Source: Thuidium tamariscinum
Taxonomy: Eukaryota; Streptophyta; Bryopsida; Hypnales; Thuidiaceae
Length of the DNA: 64,000 nucleotides
Assembly (NCBI GenBank): GCA_947034885.2
Contig: OX344750.2
Span: 14,502,053 to 14,566,052, forward strand
Direction: 5' to 3'
Shown in pieces: positions 49,264-60,365 of the stretch. Position numbers and translations under genes: made by a program. A model generated the notes under the pieces. It searched no databases, had not been told where the DNA came from, and saw only the letters and a program-made list of their open reading frames with translations. The first letter of the stretch is position 1, and each line of letters opens with the position of its first letter.

Positions 49264-49830
49264 GGAAGAGGACGTGGTATTGGAGGTAGAGGAAGTGGTG
49301 TTCGAAGTGGAGGAAGTGGTGTTCAAAGTGGAGGAAGTGTTGTACGAAGTGGAGGAAGTGGTGTTCGAAGTGGAGGAAGTGGTGTTCGAAGTGGAGGATG
49401 TGGTGTTCGAAGTGGAGGAAGTGGTGTTCGAAGTGGAGGAAGTGGTGTTCGAAGTGGAGGATGTGGTGTTCGAAGTGGAGGATGTGGTGTTCGAAGTGGA
49501 GGATGTGGTGTTCGAAGTGGAGGATGTGGTGTTCGAAGTGGAGGATGTGGTGTTCGAAGTGGAGGATGTGGTGTTCGAAGTGGAGGATGTGGTGTTCGAA
49601 GTGGAGGAAGTGGTGTTCGAAGTGGAGGAAGTGGTGTTCGAAGTGGAGGAAGTGGTGTTCGAAGTGGAGGATGTGGTGTTCGAAGTGGAGGATGTGGTGT
49701 TCGAAGTGGAGGATGTGATGTTCGAAGTGGAGGATGTGATGTTCGAAGTGGAGGATGTGATGTTCGAAGTGGAGGATGTGGTGTTCGAAGTGGAGGATGT
49801 GGTGTTCGAAGTGGAGGATGTGGTGTTGAA
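49264..49830 (+). repeat. 21-bp tandem repeat (~26 units) encoding a glycine-rich heptad
   Basis: The unit is cgaagtggaggaagtggtgtt, with aagt/atgt variants. Because 21 is a multiple of 3, every frame stays open: frame 2 gives FEVEEVV, frame 0 gives CSKWRKW, and the minus strand gives a Ser/Thr/Asn polymer. Only frame 1 (R-S-G-G-S/C-G-V) joins the flanking protein segments, through GRGRGIGGRGSGV before it and GGERGRRGGCILGRRFGQS after it. It is therefore the ancestral reading, an RGG-like low-complexity domain. Confidence 0.85.
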
Positions 49831-50113
49831 GGTGGAGAACGTGGTAGAAGAGGAGGTTGTATTCTTGGTAGAAGATTTGGTCAATCTACAGTTCCACAGG
49901 ATTCTCAAGTAGAAGACATTGTTGAAGAGCAGTAAGTATCAGAAGCTATAAGAACAGAGAATGTGGAAGAGCAAAGTGTACGTACTCGGTGTACAAGTCA
50001 GGGAGAACTTCATAGAGCAGCAACGGTTGGTCCTTTAGAACAACACAATGATGGTGAAGAGGAAATCTATGATGATGATTCAGTAGAGAAAGAAGTGGAG
50101 GAAGGATGGAGGA

Positions 50114-50770
50114 ATGTACCGGCACGAAGTGTTGCAAAACTACTTGTATTTTTTCCAACAAAGAATGAGTTCAGAGCTGGATAAATATGGAGTCAAGAAA
50201 CTATTTTTCAATGCCAATATTGATAGTATCCGCAATGTTGAAAATGTAGAAACAAACCATAGGACTCTGATGGAATGGTGGGTGACAGAGATGTATGAGC
50301 GTTTGAAGGGATCAAAGGCCGATGGAATCAGTGCAATAACACTTCGTTCAATTGCATATCTTTATGAAAGTACCAATGATGAGGGGGAGACAGAGATGGT
50401 ACAAGTTCCTTTTAGTCAGGAAGGTGCAGCACGAGAATTTGAAGTTGCATATCTGACTCATTGTAAAGTTGATCCAACTATGCCAAGGGATATGGTGAAG
50501 CACCATTGGTTGGAGAATCATATTTTGTGGGAGGCAGTGGATGGCCAACACGTTGTCAGTGCTTGTAAACAAGCCCAACAAGAACACAAAGATGGAAAAA
50601 TGTCAGAAGAGGAGTTCCATTTGTGCTTTGGAAAACGAAGAGCAAAGTTCTTGGTATATAACAATGCTCAATTTTATATTGAAGCATCGATACGAATTAA
50701 TGCAAAGGAGTTTCAACGGCCTTTCTACACTTCCTTCTACGAAAATTTGATGAAGTTGCATGACATATAG
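50114..50770 (+). pseudogene. ParB/DGQHR-like segment of the broken gene
   Basis: This 218-codon frame is the longest intact piece. Features in order: GVKKLFFNANIDSIRNV, TLMEWWVTEMYERLKGS, ITLRSIAYLYEST, KVDPTMPRDMVKHHWLEN, then LWEAVDGQHVVSACKQA (DGQH at 50540-50551), KRRAKFLVYNNAQFYIEASI and ending LMKLHDI. The pattern hydrophobic-DGQH-x-hydrophobic-x-A resembles the core of ParB N-terminal and DGQHR domains (typically DGxHR). Here the usual Arg after His is Val, so either the family lacks it or the match is fortuitous. The TAG at 50768 is followed by more in-frame protein-like sequence to 50866. Confidence 0.4.
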
Positions 50771-51043
50771 AAAGCTTGTGATTGTTCTAGTATAGTTGCT
50801 CAAGTTGATGATGTATAGAGAGCGAAAGCAATGATGATGGCAGCAAGTGCATTGCACTGTCTATAGTAAAGAGTTGCCGCAGCATATGACGTTGGGAGAG
50901 TTGTCAAAGAGGATGGTTGACTATATAAGACATGCCTGGAATGATGATGAGGAATCGTATGAGGCAGAATTGTAGGTTTGCAAAGACTATAAAGAAGGGA
51001 AGTTATTCTACAGCAAGAGAGCAGAGGACATAGTCAGGATGTG

Positions 51044-51830
51044 GAGAATGTATTAAATGCACGATGGGATTGGCAAGTAGCCCTCTCTGCAGTGCAAGGT
51101 CAAGAGAGTGAAAGAGTAGTGCATGTGTGATGTAGGAGGGGATTTTTTGAAGAGGAGTACGTGGAATTAGGAAAACCATGTTTATGGATTTTCGATTGTA
51201 GACGAGGAGGTGCAAAAGGGCCAGACAGAGAATGGATAGATGATGATTACAGCAAAGTAATGCAGAAACTTCAAAATTGGATGTCTTCAATTTTGAGGTG
51301 GACTGCCATTTTTCTTTTCCTGGCAGGTATACATTTTGATAAAGCAATGCAGTCGAAGATTATCGGAGGCATCTCATTGTTTGTAGGGTTTGCAGATATT
51401 TGAACGAAGAATAGTTCCTGCAGGCATGTGTAAATGATCTATACCATGGAGGACAAAAGCAATGTGGTGTGCAAATAGTGGGAGACATTGCCATCATTAT
51501 GCATTATCTACCAGAAAGTGGGCCTATAGGGAACATTCCACGTAGTACGGATGATTTGGATGTCATATTTAAAGACAGTTGGAGTACGAAAGTGGTGCCT
51601 CGAGTGGAGGACAAATTTGAGAGAACACCCTTGGAATTGAAGAGAATGGTGCAAATGTATCTACCACGAAATTGGGATTAGTGACTTTGGGCATTACAAT
51701 GGCCGTTCCAGGGATTTTGGAGAGTACTTTTGTAGACAAAGAAATCATCATTATGGAAAGAGCAACCAGTCGTACACAATTTGTATACAATATACTCCAA
51801 CTGCTGTACGGTGAGAGAATGGTGATGGTC
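51044..51830 (+). pseudogene. DNA-methyltransferase-like segment of the broken gene
   Basis: Frame 2 (51044-51403) gives RWDWQVALSAVQGQE, a TGA at 51128, then PCLWIFDCRRGGAKGPDREW-IDDDYSKVMQKL and RWTAIFLFLAG. This resembles the motif IV neighbourhood, where an Asp-Pro-Pro-Tyr/Trp loop would be expected in an active enzyme. Frame 1 (51411-51681) gives VGDIAIIMHYLPESG, RSTDDLDVIFKDSW and KFERTPLELKRMVQMY. The last resembles the 'K(P)xxLxxxxIxxY' helix before motif I. Frame 0 (51672 on) continues LVTLGITMAVPGILES, EIIIMERATSRTQFVYNI, in the place of motif I and the acidic strand. The canonical DPPY and FxGxG are not visible, so this is either a remote homologue or a damaged copy. Confidence 0.4.
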
Positions 51831-52690
51831 AATGCTGTGAGTAGAGCAGCTGAACGTAGAGTTACAGATCGTATGAGTACAGGAGATGAATCGCCAATTA
51901 GTGGTCGTCGTGCAAGAGATTCAAATGTCGAGCCTCTTGGATTGGAAAGGCAACCTCGATCAGGGAGTACCTTTTCAAATAAAAAAAACACTTCAGAGGA
52001 AGAAACAGAAGAGAAAAGAGACTGGAGATGATTTCGGAGTTGCATCATCAAGTGGAGATAGTAGAGATTCTGAACGAACTCACTCTGACGATTTTCGAAG
52101 TTTTGACCATGATATAGGCTTACAAGCCACAGATGATGGATATACAGCTCATAGAGACCAGGAGGGCTTAATGAAAGTGGAAGAAGATCCTGATTATGTT
52201 CCACCAGAAACTAATGTTTTTGTGAGGAACAAAGAAGCTGAGGTTGTAGGAGTTGAGGCAGGAGAAATTGAAGGTACAACAACAGAAGAAGAACCAATAT
52301 CAGCATTAGAAGCGTTCAGCACTCGAAATATAGAGAGCTTGACTCCAGGTGAAGGTGGATATTATTATGACAAGGATCAAGTGAAATATATTCGGACAAC
52401 ATGAGAAGATGGGAATTATGTTTATAAATGTGTTGTTTCAGTTATGGAAGAATCTACAGAGTATCCTTCTTTTGTAGAGAGAGTTGCAACCCCTATTTTA
52501 GATGCTATGGTGGGTAGGGCATTGGAGTATGCTTCTCCACCTCTACTAATTCCAATAGGTGAACAAGGTGTACATGAAGACACATAGGCAATTGGTGGAG
52601 AAGAAACAGAGGACTTGACGGAATCATCTGTATAAGTATTGGAGACTCTTGAAGTAGAAGTGTAGTAGAAGCAATGAAGTTAGAAGTATA

Positions 52691-55075
52691 TGTCATTGTA
52701 GTGTAGGATGTGGAAATGAGTGGAATTTGCGTGTTTATTTTGGAAGTGGTTGCAGGTGTTGGATTTTTTTATTATAGCGAAAAATATAGAGTAGAAATGA
52801 GAAGGCAGTGGATGTGTTTTGTATGTCATTCTCTTTCTTTAAATAAATGTTTTCATAATTATAGTTATTTTATAGTGTAGGAACTATGAGGGCAATGAAA
52901 TGGTATGTTTTTGGTGTATTTGTTGCTCTCAGTGCAACTAGAATGTAAGTTGAAGAAATAAATGTGTAAGGGACATAAAAAAATTTATTTATTTTCAACA
53001 TCCTTTGATGTAAAGTGTTCTAAAGCATTTATAAAATAGAAATTTGCATATAACATTGAAGTTGTTAACAAAAAGATTGAAAACTAGTACTCATAAAAAA
53101 TGAGGGGGGACCCAAGTTTTTTTGTAACACATGTTCAATGAATAGTAGTGCAAACGGTGATTGCACTTGGCCAAGTGCCAAAATGTCTAATTCGGTGTTG
53201 TTATGAGTTAAAAAAACATAGAAGAAAAAATATCTTCTATGTTCATATTTATTTTCATTAACCTCAGAAGGATAGGCCCATGACTATTGATTTCAAGCTT
53301 CAATTGTTATCACTCTATATGCTTCCATTTTACAACTAGATGCAAATGAAAAAAAATTTATTTATTTGTTAGGGATACAATCATATTTGTCTACTAAAAA
53401 GCTATAAAATTTTCAAACTTTTAGAAAATTTGAAATTACCATAAATTTCTTAAGAAAAAAATTGAAAAAAAATTCAAATCACTGTAGTTGTACATTATAG
53501 TATTGAACATCATGGTATAAATCAATGTTATTATATCACTCTAAAAGTAGAAAATCAACAAACCAAAGTTAGAGATACAAATTTCATATTGCTACAAAAT
53601 GTTGAAATGTATGAATTTTTCCTAGAATTTTTCAAAATTTCCAATTGGAGTAGAAACTACACTTAGAACTTCATTTAATAAGTTAGATTCAAATTTAGAA
53701 TAGATCATTTTAATGGCTAAAATACACATCAAGAAAAAATAATAAGAAATGGTTGAAATACACTACAACTCTACAAGCAAGGTTAAGCAAAAATCTAGGC
53801 ATAGCAAAATATGCCAAAATATAATATACACAAGAATATACAAGAAAGAGAGATGTTGGACATGCAATTGAAGTAAAGGATTTTTTTTTAGTACAAAAGT
53901 TCATATGCTATTAAAGCCTCTTGATTGATGGAACAATGTTTGGGAGGAAAAATCAATAATAAACATTGAATTGATCAAGTTTCACCAAACATCAATGTGA
54001 TTTTGATTGTGGAGTAGTAAAGATTGATAAAGGAGGTAAAAATAAGCATCTAATGTAATTGCAAATTTTCATTCCTACCTTGTTGCATGGTACTTTAATG
54101 TTACTTCACCTCCAAACAAGTGAAAGTCTAAAAGATGATTTTAATTGCATTCAATACTTTGACTAATAAATTATCAAGAAATCAATTTTATCATCTTGGC
54201 AATTAAAAGAAGATTTTAGATTTTAGTATGAATAACAATCTATGAAGTCTTAAAGTAGTGACCATAGGCTTTTACATTCAAAAAGTGTACACTTAAATGA
54301 GTTACTTTTGTAAACAATTCACAATTATGTGTAGTTAACTTTAAATATATTAATGATGGAATTGAAATCCACCAAATATATGGTATAATTTGAGTTATTT
54401 GTAAAGTCCTCCTCTCTTTGGGCATGACTTTTTTTGAAGTTGAGAAGGCAATTATAGTTGAAGCATCAAACTTTTTTGCAAGATACTTATGTCACATGAC
54501 TTCAAAAGTGGGGACCAAACCTTTTTAGGCACCATTTTGATGGAAAAATAAGTTTCATATCCACTTTTATTTTGACTTTTTTAACTCAACCGGATTTTTC
54601 AGAAAACTCATGGGTTTAAACCCTGGTTTAGAGTACTTTACAAATAACTCAATTGTCCTCAAAATTAATTTTAAACTATTTGCTAGGTCAATGTCTTTTT
54701 CAACTCTAAATAAATAGACAAAGAAATATTTTGGATCCATAGGAGAAAATTGAGCCATTAATGAGGCCTCACTTTTTAATTGCACATCATCCAAGTCTTT
54801 CTACTACAACTCCATTTGCATTGAATGACATAATAGTCACAAGTTGAGAGCTTATAAAATATGCAACTATCTTCAAGTGTCTACTACAAATAGAAATGTA
54901 AAATTTTTGTATCTCTATACACATAGTCTTAGGTAGAATTTTATGTATTATTCTCATTAATTCAAAATTTCAAAACCCAATTATCAATCTCAAAAGTCAC
55001 TAATTAACCATTTTTATAAATACATGTCACAATTCTATACATAAAGAACAATGTACTACTTCTAACACTAGTCTC
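52691..55075. other. Intergenic DNA, nothing recognised
   Basis: AT-rich, no repeated termini found. A 75-residue minus-strand frame at 54567-54794 is isolated and unsupported. Confidence 0.5.
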
Positions 55076-55386
55076 ATGGTGAATTTCGTTAACATGGCAA
55101 TATTCCATTAGTTTGACAATTTTGATAGTTCAAAGTGTGCGGTCTAAAATCTACATCTGTCATAGATTTTTGAAATCTATATGTGTTGTAGATGTCTGAA
55201 ATCTAAATCTATCTAAGATGTTTCAAACTACGCCCTCTGAAATCTAAACCTGTCATAGATTTTGGAAATCTATATAAGTTCTAGATAACTGAAAATGTAT
55301 ACCAGCCGTAAATGCCAATTTTCAATTCAAACCTTGTGGTTTGAAAATGGCATTTGGAATACCACCATTTTAACGAAATTCATCAT
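55076..55386. mobile_element. Inverted-repeat miniature element
   Basis: The left end ATGGTGAATTTCGTTAA, with 'atggcaatattcca', is mirrored at the right by 'tggaataccaccat' and TTAACGAAATTCATCAT. This gives imperfect inverted ends of about 30 bp around 311 bp. The interior carries a roughly 95-bp direct duplication built on 'tgtcatagatttt.gaaatctata'. Superfamily unassigned. Confidence 0.45.
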
Positions 55387-56744
55387 TCTAATGAAATTCA
55401 CCATTCTCATGTTCATTGGATACCATAACTTTCTGCACAAACCATTACTCACTCTCTTAACAACTACAGTAGCTTTTGATTGATTTTACAATTACAACCA
55501 ACTTCTGATTAATTTTGCAATTAGCCTATAGTCACAAAAAGAAAGGTCTATATTACCATTGTAGTTTGAAGAGGATTTTTTACTAGGAAAATTCATAGTA
55601 ATTTCATTTTATATATAATAATTATGGTAAAATATGTAATCATTCCTAAATCTATGTACATAGAAAAATAGTTGAAACTCAAAAAATCTATACTCCAAGT
55701 ATGCCTATATAATTGCTTAAGTAATTGGAAATGGATTGGCTACCTTAAAATTGACCTTAAACTTTTATGAATACAAGTTGTATATCTGGGCAAGAAGCTA
55801 AATAAAGGCTTCAATTTTTAAAATGGAATCACAAACTATGTATAGCTACCTTTTATTGAAAGTGAGAATAAACTCAATTAGTCACAAACTTGAATTGTGC
55901 CCTTTTGTAGAAGTTTTTGGAGATCTTCAAGACAAATTTGTGGTAAAACTATCTAAGATATTCAATTGATTTGATGTGCTCAAATATACTAGAATAAAAT
56001 TCATAATCAAATTTTTCTTTCATTTGTAGACAAGTAAAAATTACAAATTTTCAAGAAGATAAAAATAAAAACTTACAAAAAATTTGTAACTTTTCATAGT
56101 CAAAACTTGATGAAACCATTAAATGCAACGTAGATGCATTTAAAAAAAATTGTTTTAAAGATTATTCATATTAGTCACACAATTATAATTTTACGCTAAA
56201 ATTGTGCCCATGTAAATTATTTAGTACTTTTTAAAAATCATGTATAGTATAATATAGGTATTTTTGACATGCTTTCTGACAAAAAACTAAATTTTGTACA
56301 AATTCATCTTAAAATTTACATAGTATTAGCTATGGTACCTCATCTCTATGAAAGAAGAAAACTAGCATCTAATTCAATTAACATTAAGCTTAGATGAGCA
56401 ACTATAAATGAAATTGTATACAAAACAAACAAATATTACAAGACAAATTATAAAGTTCAACACATACATGAAAAATGCAAAATTATGCACTCTTGCTATG
56501 AGTTTTCACTTCTCCAACCTTCTCACACCAACAAATGGTCTAAGTTTGTTTGGTATTTAATGCACTAAAGCTAAAAGTATTATAAAGTGGCACAAAGAGA
56601 TGCATTTGGTTGACACCAAAAGGATTGACTCGTCCTTGGCAGCTCAAGCATTGGTGATACTTGCTTTTTCTACAAAACTTTCTTCATGCAATTTCAAATT
56701 TCTACTTGTGGAATGTGTGTGTGACAAATAGAGTATCCACATTC
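55387..56744. other. AT-rich intergenic DNA
   Basis: Nothing recognised. Confidence 0.5.
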
Positions 56745-56850
56745 ACTATAAGAAACTTGTGCTTTAAATGACGGATTTTAGATGACATCCAATGTAATAA
56801 TGTATGTTTTTATGTCTAAACTAATGTCCGCCATAACATCTTGCTTCTTA
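56745..56850 (+). mobile_element. Single end of a CACTA-type miniature element
   Basis: CACTATAAGAAACTTGTG followed by 'tgacggattttagatgacatc' is the same family as the hairpin at 62056-62325. The opposite terminus is not found nearby, so this is a fragment. Confidence 0.5.
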
Positions 56851-57086
56851 GTCCACCATAACATCCATACTTCTCCAAGTACCCACCACTGAGATCAATA
56901 ACACTTGCAATTGAGATTGTCAACCACCCAAAACATTGAAGATCGTAGCAGGCAGCAAGAATTGCAGATGAGACTATATATATTTATATTCTCATTGTTG
57001 CTCGTAGAAACGATACCATAGTCTGCAGGAGAAATAATTGTCATATGCTCCTAGCCTACTCTCTAAATGTCGGTGTGTCTCATTGA

Positions 57087-59000
57087 GTGATTAATTACTC
57101 AGAGACCATTTATCTACGCAAGTACGTTCCTCTATCGCCATGGGGTGGAGAAGGTGTCAAAGACCCTCAATCCCTCTTGGAGTTTCGCTCCCGCCCAAAT
57201 GTTACAGAGCTAGAATCCGGCTCGTCGATGTACTGTCCACGTCAGGCATGCACGGCAACTACTGCGATTGAATTGCCAAGTAAAAACAAGTATCAAATAC
57301 ACACCGAATTTATCACGGAATGAAATAACAACTGATATCAAATTCATCATATATAAGTATCTAATGATGATCAATCGGCGGGGAAGAATCCTGCTCATAT
57401 GTCGGCGTGATCGTGAAGAGTGAACGTCGCGATTGGCACTTGAAAACCACAAGTAATAAGTGGGTACCGAATTCATCATGGAATGAAGTAACGACTGTTA
57501 TCAAATCCATATATTGTGTACAGCTAGCAATGCTCAGTAGCTACCATATTACAAGAAAAGACCACGAAACTTGAATTCAAAATTAAACAAATTTGATCCC
57601 GATCAAGAAGTGGGGTCTTACTCTGAAGACGAGGTGATGTCTGTGTCGGGAAATATCTAAGATCCTCCGTCCCTCTCGGAGTTTCGTTCGTACGAGTCGG
57701 AAAATTTTCGCCCAAGTGATGGGGAGAATCTTGATTGGACGATTGGCTCCTGCAAACAATAAGAAACAAGTAGGTACCGAATTCATCATGGATTGAAGTA
57801 GCAAATGTTACCAAATTCGATCATTGCGTGCAGTTAGCGATGCTCAGGAGCACATTATAAGAAAAAGATAACAAAATGTGAATTCAAAATTAAATAAATT
57901 TGATCCTGATCAAAGTAGTGGAGTCTTACTGTGAAGACGAGTTGATGTCCATGCCCGTGTCCGTGTCGGGGAAATATCCAAGATCCTCCGTCCCTCTTGG
58001 AGTTTTGTTCGTAGAAGTCAGAAAAATTTCGCCCAAGTGATAAGGAGAATCTTGCTCGGCTGATTGACACCTGAAAACAGCAAGAAACAAGTAGGTACTG
58101 AATTCATCATGGAATGAAGTAGCGACTGTTATCGATTTCATTGTATGCAGCTAGTGATGCTCAGGAGCGCATGATAAGAAAAAAATCACAAAACTCGAAT
58201 TCGAAATTAAGCAAATTTGATACCGATCAAGCAGTGAAGTCTTACTTTGAAGACGGTGGTGCGACGTTCATTGTCACCGGTGAAGAAGAATCCTGCTTGG
58301 CCGTTGCCCCTATCGTGCCAGGAGAAAGTTGGGACCTAACAACAGGAAACAAGTAGGTACCGAATTCATGATGGAATGAAGTAACAACTGCTACCAAATT
58401 CACTATGTGCAACTACCGATGCTCAGGACAGTATTACAAAAAAAAGATGAAAAAACGTGAAGTCGAAATCAAACAGATTTGATCCCGATTAAGTAGTGGG
58501 GTCTAAGTACTCTGAAGACGGTGGTGTGACGTTCATCGACACCGGTGAAGAGGAATCTTGTTCGGCTGTTGCCCCCATCGCACCAGGAGAATGTTGGGAC
58601 CTGATAACAACAAGAAAAAAGTCCGTAACGAATTCATCACCGATTAAAGCAATAACTGTCACCGAATTCACTATGTACAGCTAGCGATTGATGCTCAAGA
58701 GTTAGGAGCACATTACAAAAAAACGATTACAAATTTACTCAAATTCGAAATCAAACGGATTTGATACCAATCAAGTAGTGGGGTCTTACTCTCAAGACGA
58801 GGTGCTGTCCGTATCCGTGTCCGTGTCGGAAAAATATCCAAGACCCTCCATCCCTCTTGGACTTTTGTTCATACAAGTCAGAAAAATTTCACCCAAGTGA
58901 TAGGGAGAATCTTACTCGCCCGTTGTCCCCATCGCGTTGGAGGAATGTTGTGATTGGCACTTGAAAACAGCAAGAAACAAGTAGGTACTTAATTCTCCAT
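57087..59000 (-). repeat. Tandem array of exon+intron-like cassettes (~260-360 bp each)
   Basis: Repeats are anchored by 'aagtaggtaccgaattcatc' at about 57450, 57768, 58087, 58349, 58617 and 58978. A further diverged unit lies toward 57150. On the minus strand each unit contains an exon-like block bounded by an AG acceptor (several are preceded by TTTTCAG- or TTATCAG-type tracts) and a GTAAGAC or GTAC donor. Examples are 58070-57930 (141 nt), 58335-58246 (90 nt) and 58600-58511 (90 nt), all multiples of three. Translated blocks share EQDSPYHLGEIFL, NKTPRGTEDLGYFPDTDT and QDSSSPVSMNVTPPSS. The unit at 57749-57622 is 128 nt and frame-shifted. No flanking gene was recognised, so this may be a decayed internal part of one. 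Confidence 0.55.
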
Positions 59001-59005
59001 GGATT

Positions 59006-59368
59006 GAAGGGTTTTCTTGTCGGACATATTTTTGGGTTTGGGTGTCGTGTAAGACGTCTGACGTCGCATGTCGCAGGTGACAACTTGTCACAAGGGCGTC
59101 GCACCTTGTCACGAAAGTCCATTTTTAGCAGCTCAAAAAAATGTAAATCTTACTATAACTATGAATCTAAATTTAAAATGTAATATGTAATCATGAAATT
59201 GAGACATTTAATTGAAACCAAACTTAAATATGTTAAAGTTTTAAATTTCTAATGATTTATTTTTATTTTTTTAAGATGTTGACTCTATTGGACATCGCGA
59301 GGGCTCTACTAGACGTCATGTGACGTCTATCTGTCACGCTGTCACACTATCCTGGTAGAAAACCCTGG
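59006..59368. mobile_element. Possible hAT-like miniature element
   Basis: AGGGTTTTCTTG at about 59007 is mirrored by GTAGAAAACCCTGG near 59352. The subterminal regions are GC-rich, with repeated GACGTC and TGTCAC strings, while the middle is AT-rich. CAGGG-type ends are common in hAT elements, but no 8-bp duplication is visible. Confidence 0.35.
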
Positions 59369-59589
59369 TGTTCAATGAAAAATGTAAAAGTGCCACACAA
59401 GCACACTTTAAGTGCATTTTTAATCCTCTCATTGAATTAGAAGCAAAAGAAATTTTAAAAATAATATGTTGAATAAAGAAAGTAAAAGTGTGTGGATGAT
59501 TGGATGTGTATTTGAGATAGACTTCAAGTAAACTTCAACACACTTTTCCTTTTTTTAGGATTTAGGACCGAAACTTAATGGGTTTTGGT

Positions 59590-59945
59590 TCCAAATTGGG
59601 TTAGTGCAATTAGTGACAAAGGATTTTTTTCCATAATATGAATATGTCACTAACCATACTAACCTCAATTTTGGGGCTTAGTGTGCTTAGTGACAAAGGA
59701 TTTTTTTTCCCAATGTGCCATGTATTAGTAATAGTATTAACCTCGATTTTTGGAATTAGTGTACTTCGTCAGAAAGGATTGTTTTTCCACAATATGAATA
59801 TGTTACTAACCATACTAACCTGAATTTTGGGGCTTAGTGTGGTTAGTGACAAAGGATTTTTTTTCCCAATGTGCCATGCATTAGTAATGATACTAACCTC
59901 GATTTTAGAGATTATTGTGGTAGTGTGGTTAGTCACAAAGGACTT
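59590..59945 (+). repeat. 78-bp tandem repeat with two-unit (~156-bp) higher order
   Basis: 'agtgacaaagga' or its variants start at 59612, 59689, 59767, 59845 and 59931. Alternate units share 'ataatatgaatatgt.actaaccatactaacct' versus 'aatgtgccatg.attagtaat', so the true period is two units. Confidence 0.8.
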
Positions 59946-59997
59946 GTAATATAATTTTAAAATCGCACGGACACTCGGAGTCTCAGATAACACATTC

Positions 59998-60365
59998 TTA
60001 GTCCGTCCGCCCGTTCGCTCCATCTTGACCGTTTGCTCGCCCGTTCGCGCGTCCACCCGTCCGCTCCATCTCGGTCGTCCGCCCAAGCATCCGCTCCATC
60101 TTGACCATTTGCTCGTTTGTCCGCACATCCGCCCGTCCGCTCCATCTCGGTCGTCCGCCCAGGCATCCGCTCCATCTTGACCGTTTGCTCGCCCGTTCGC
60201 GCGTCCGCCCGTCCGCTCCATCTCGGTCGTCCGCCCAAGCATCCGCTCCATCTTGACCATTTGCTCGTTTGTCCGCACATCCGCCCGTCCGCTCCATCTC
60301 GGTCGTCCGCCCAGGCATCCGCTCCATCTTGACCGTTCACTCGTTCGTCCGCTCGTCCGCCGTCC
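59998..60365 (+). repeat. 76-bp GC-rich tandem repeat with 152-bp higher order
   Basis: 'ctccatcttgacc' begins at 60018, 60094, 60170, 60246 and 60322, exactly 76 bp apart. Alternate units differ in phase-specific blocks (gcccaagc...tttgctcgtttgtccgcaca versus gcccaggc...tttgctcgcccgttcgcgcg). Since 76 is not a multiple of three, the long minus-strand frames across it shift register at every unit, which argues against coding. Confidence 0.85.

Larger units (their letters stand above)
48598..52690 (+). pseudogene. Broken gene: glycine-rich repeat, ParB/DGQHR-like and DNA-methyltransferase-like protein
   Basis: A chain of plus-strand frames reads as one long protein interrupted by stops and at least four frameshifts. 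Frame 1 runs 48598-50180 (stops at 49195, 49255 and 49933), frame 2 runs 50114-50866, frame 0 about 50868-51040, frame 2 51044-51403, frame 1 about 51411-51681, frame 0 51672-52031, and frame 1 51886-52680. The order is: a Glu-rich N-terminal region containing WITDFPIQEGRYWTPLGTLY, a heptad R-S-G-G-S/C-G-V repeat, acidic sequence, a segment with LWEAVDGQHVVSACKQA, a segment with WIFDCRRGGAKGPDREW then WTAIFLFLAG, RSTDDLDVIFKDSW and FERTPLELKRMVQMY, and an acidic tail after a Lys/Arg cluster. ParB-like domains fused to N6/N4 DNA methyltransferases are known in bacteria and phages. Equating this gene with them is inference. The motif I and motif IV catalytic residues are not intact. No flanking repeats or transposase were seen. 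Confidence 0.5.

Noticed and set aside
49054-49908. 284-residue minus-strand frame of Ser/Thr/Asn repeats
   Set aside because: Mirror of the 21-bp repeat; the flanking parts do not continue as protein on this strand, whereas plus-strand frame 1 does.
49226-49912. 228-residue FEVEEVV repeat protein
   Set aside because: Shadow frame of the 21-bp repeat; it connects to no protein-like sequence on either side.
48598-52690. Assignment of the broken gene to a hAT or retrotransposon polyprotein
   Set aside because: No zinc finger, RNase H, integrase, protease or hAT dimerisation motif and no long terminal repeats seen; the methyltransferase/ParB reading fits the residues better, though at moderate confidence.
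54567-54794. 75-residue minus-strand frame
   Set aside because: No splice-compatible neighbours, no recognised motif, AT-driven codons.
59998-60365. CRISPR-like regular repeats
   Set aside because: Contiguous 76-bp tandem units without unique spacers, in eukaryotic DNA.
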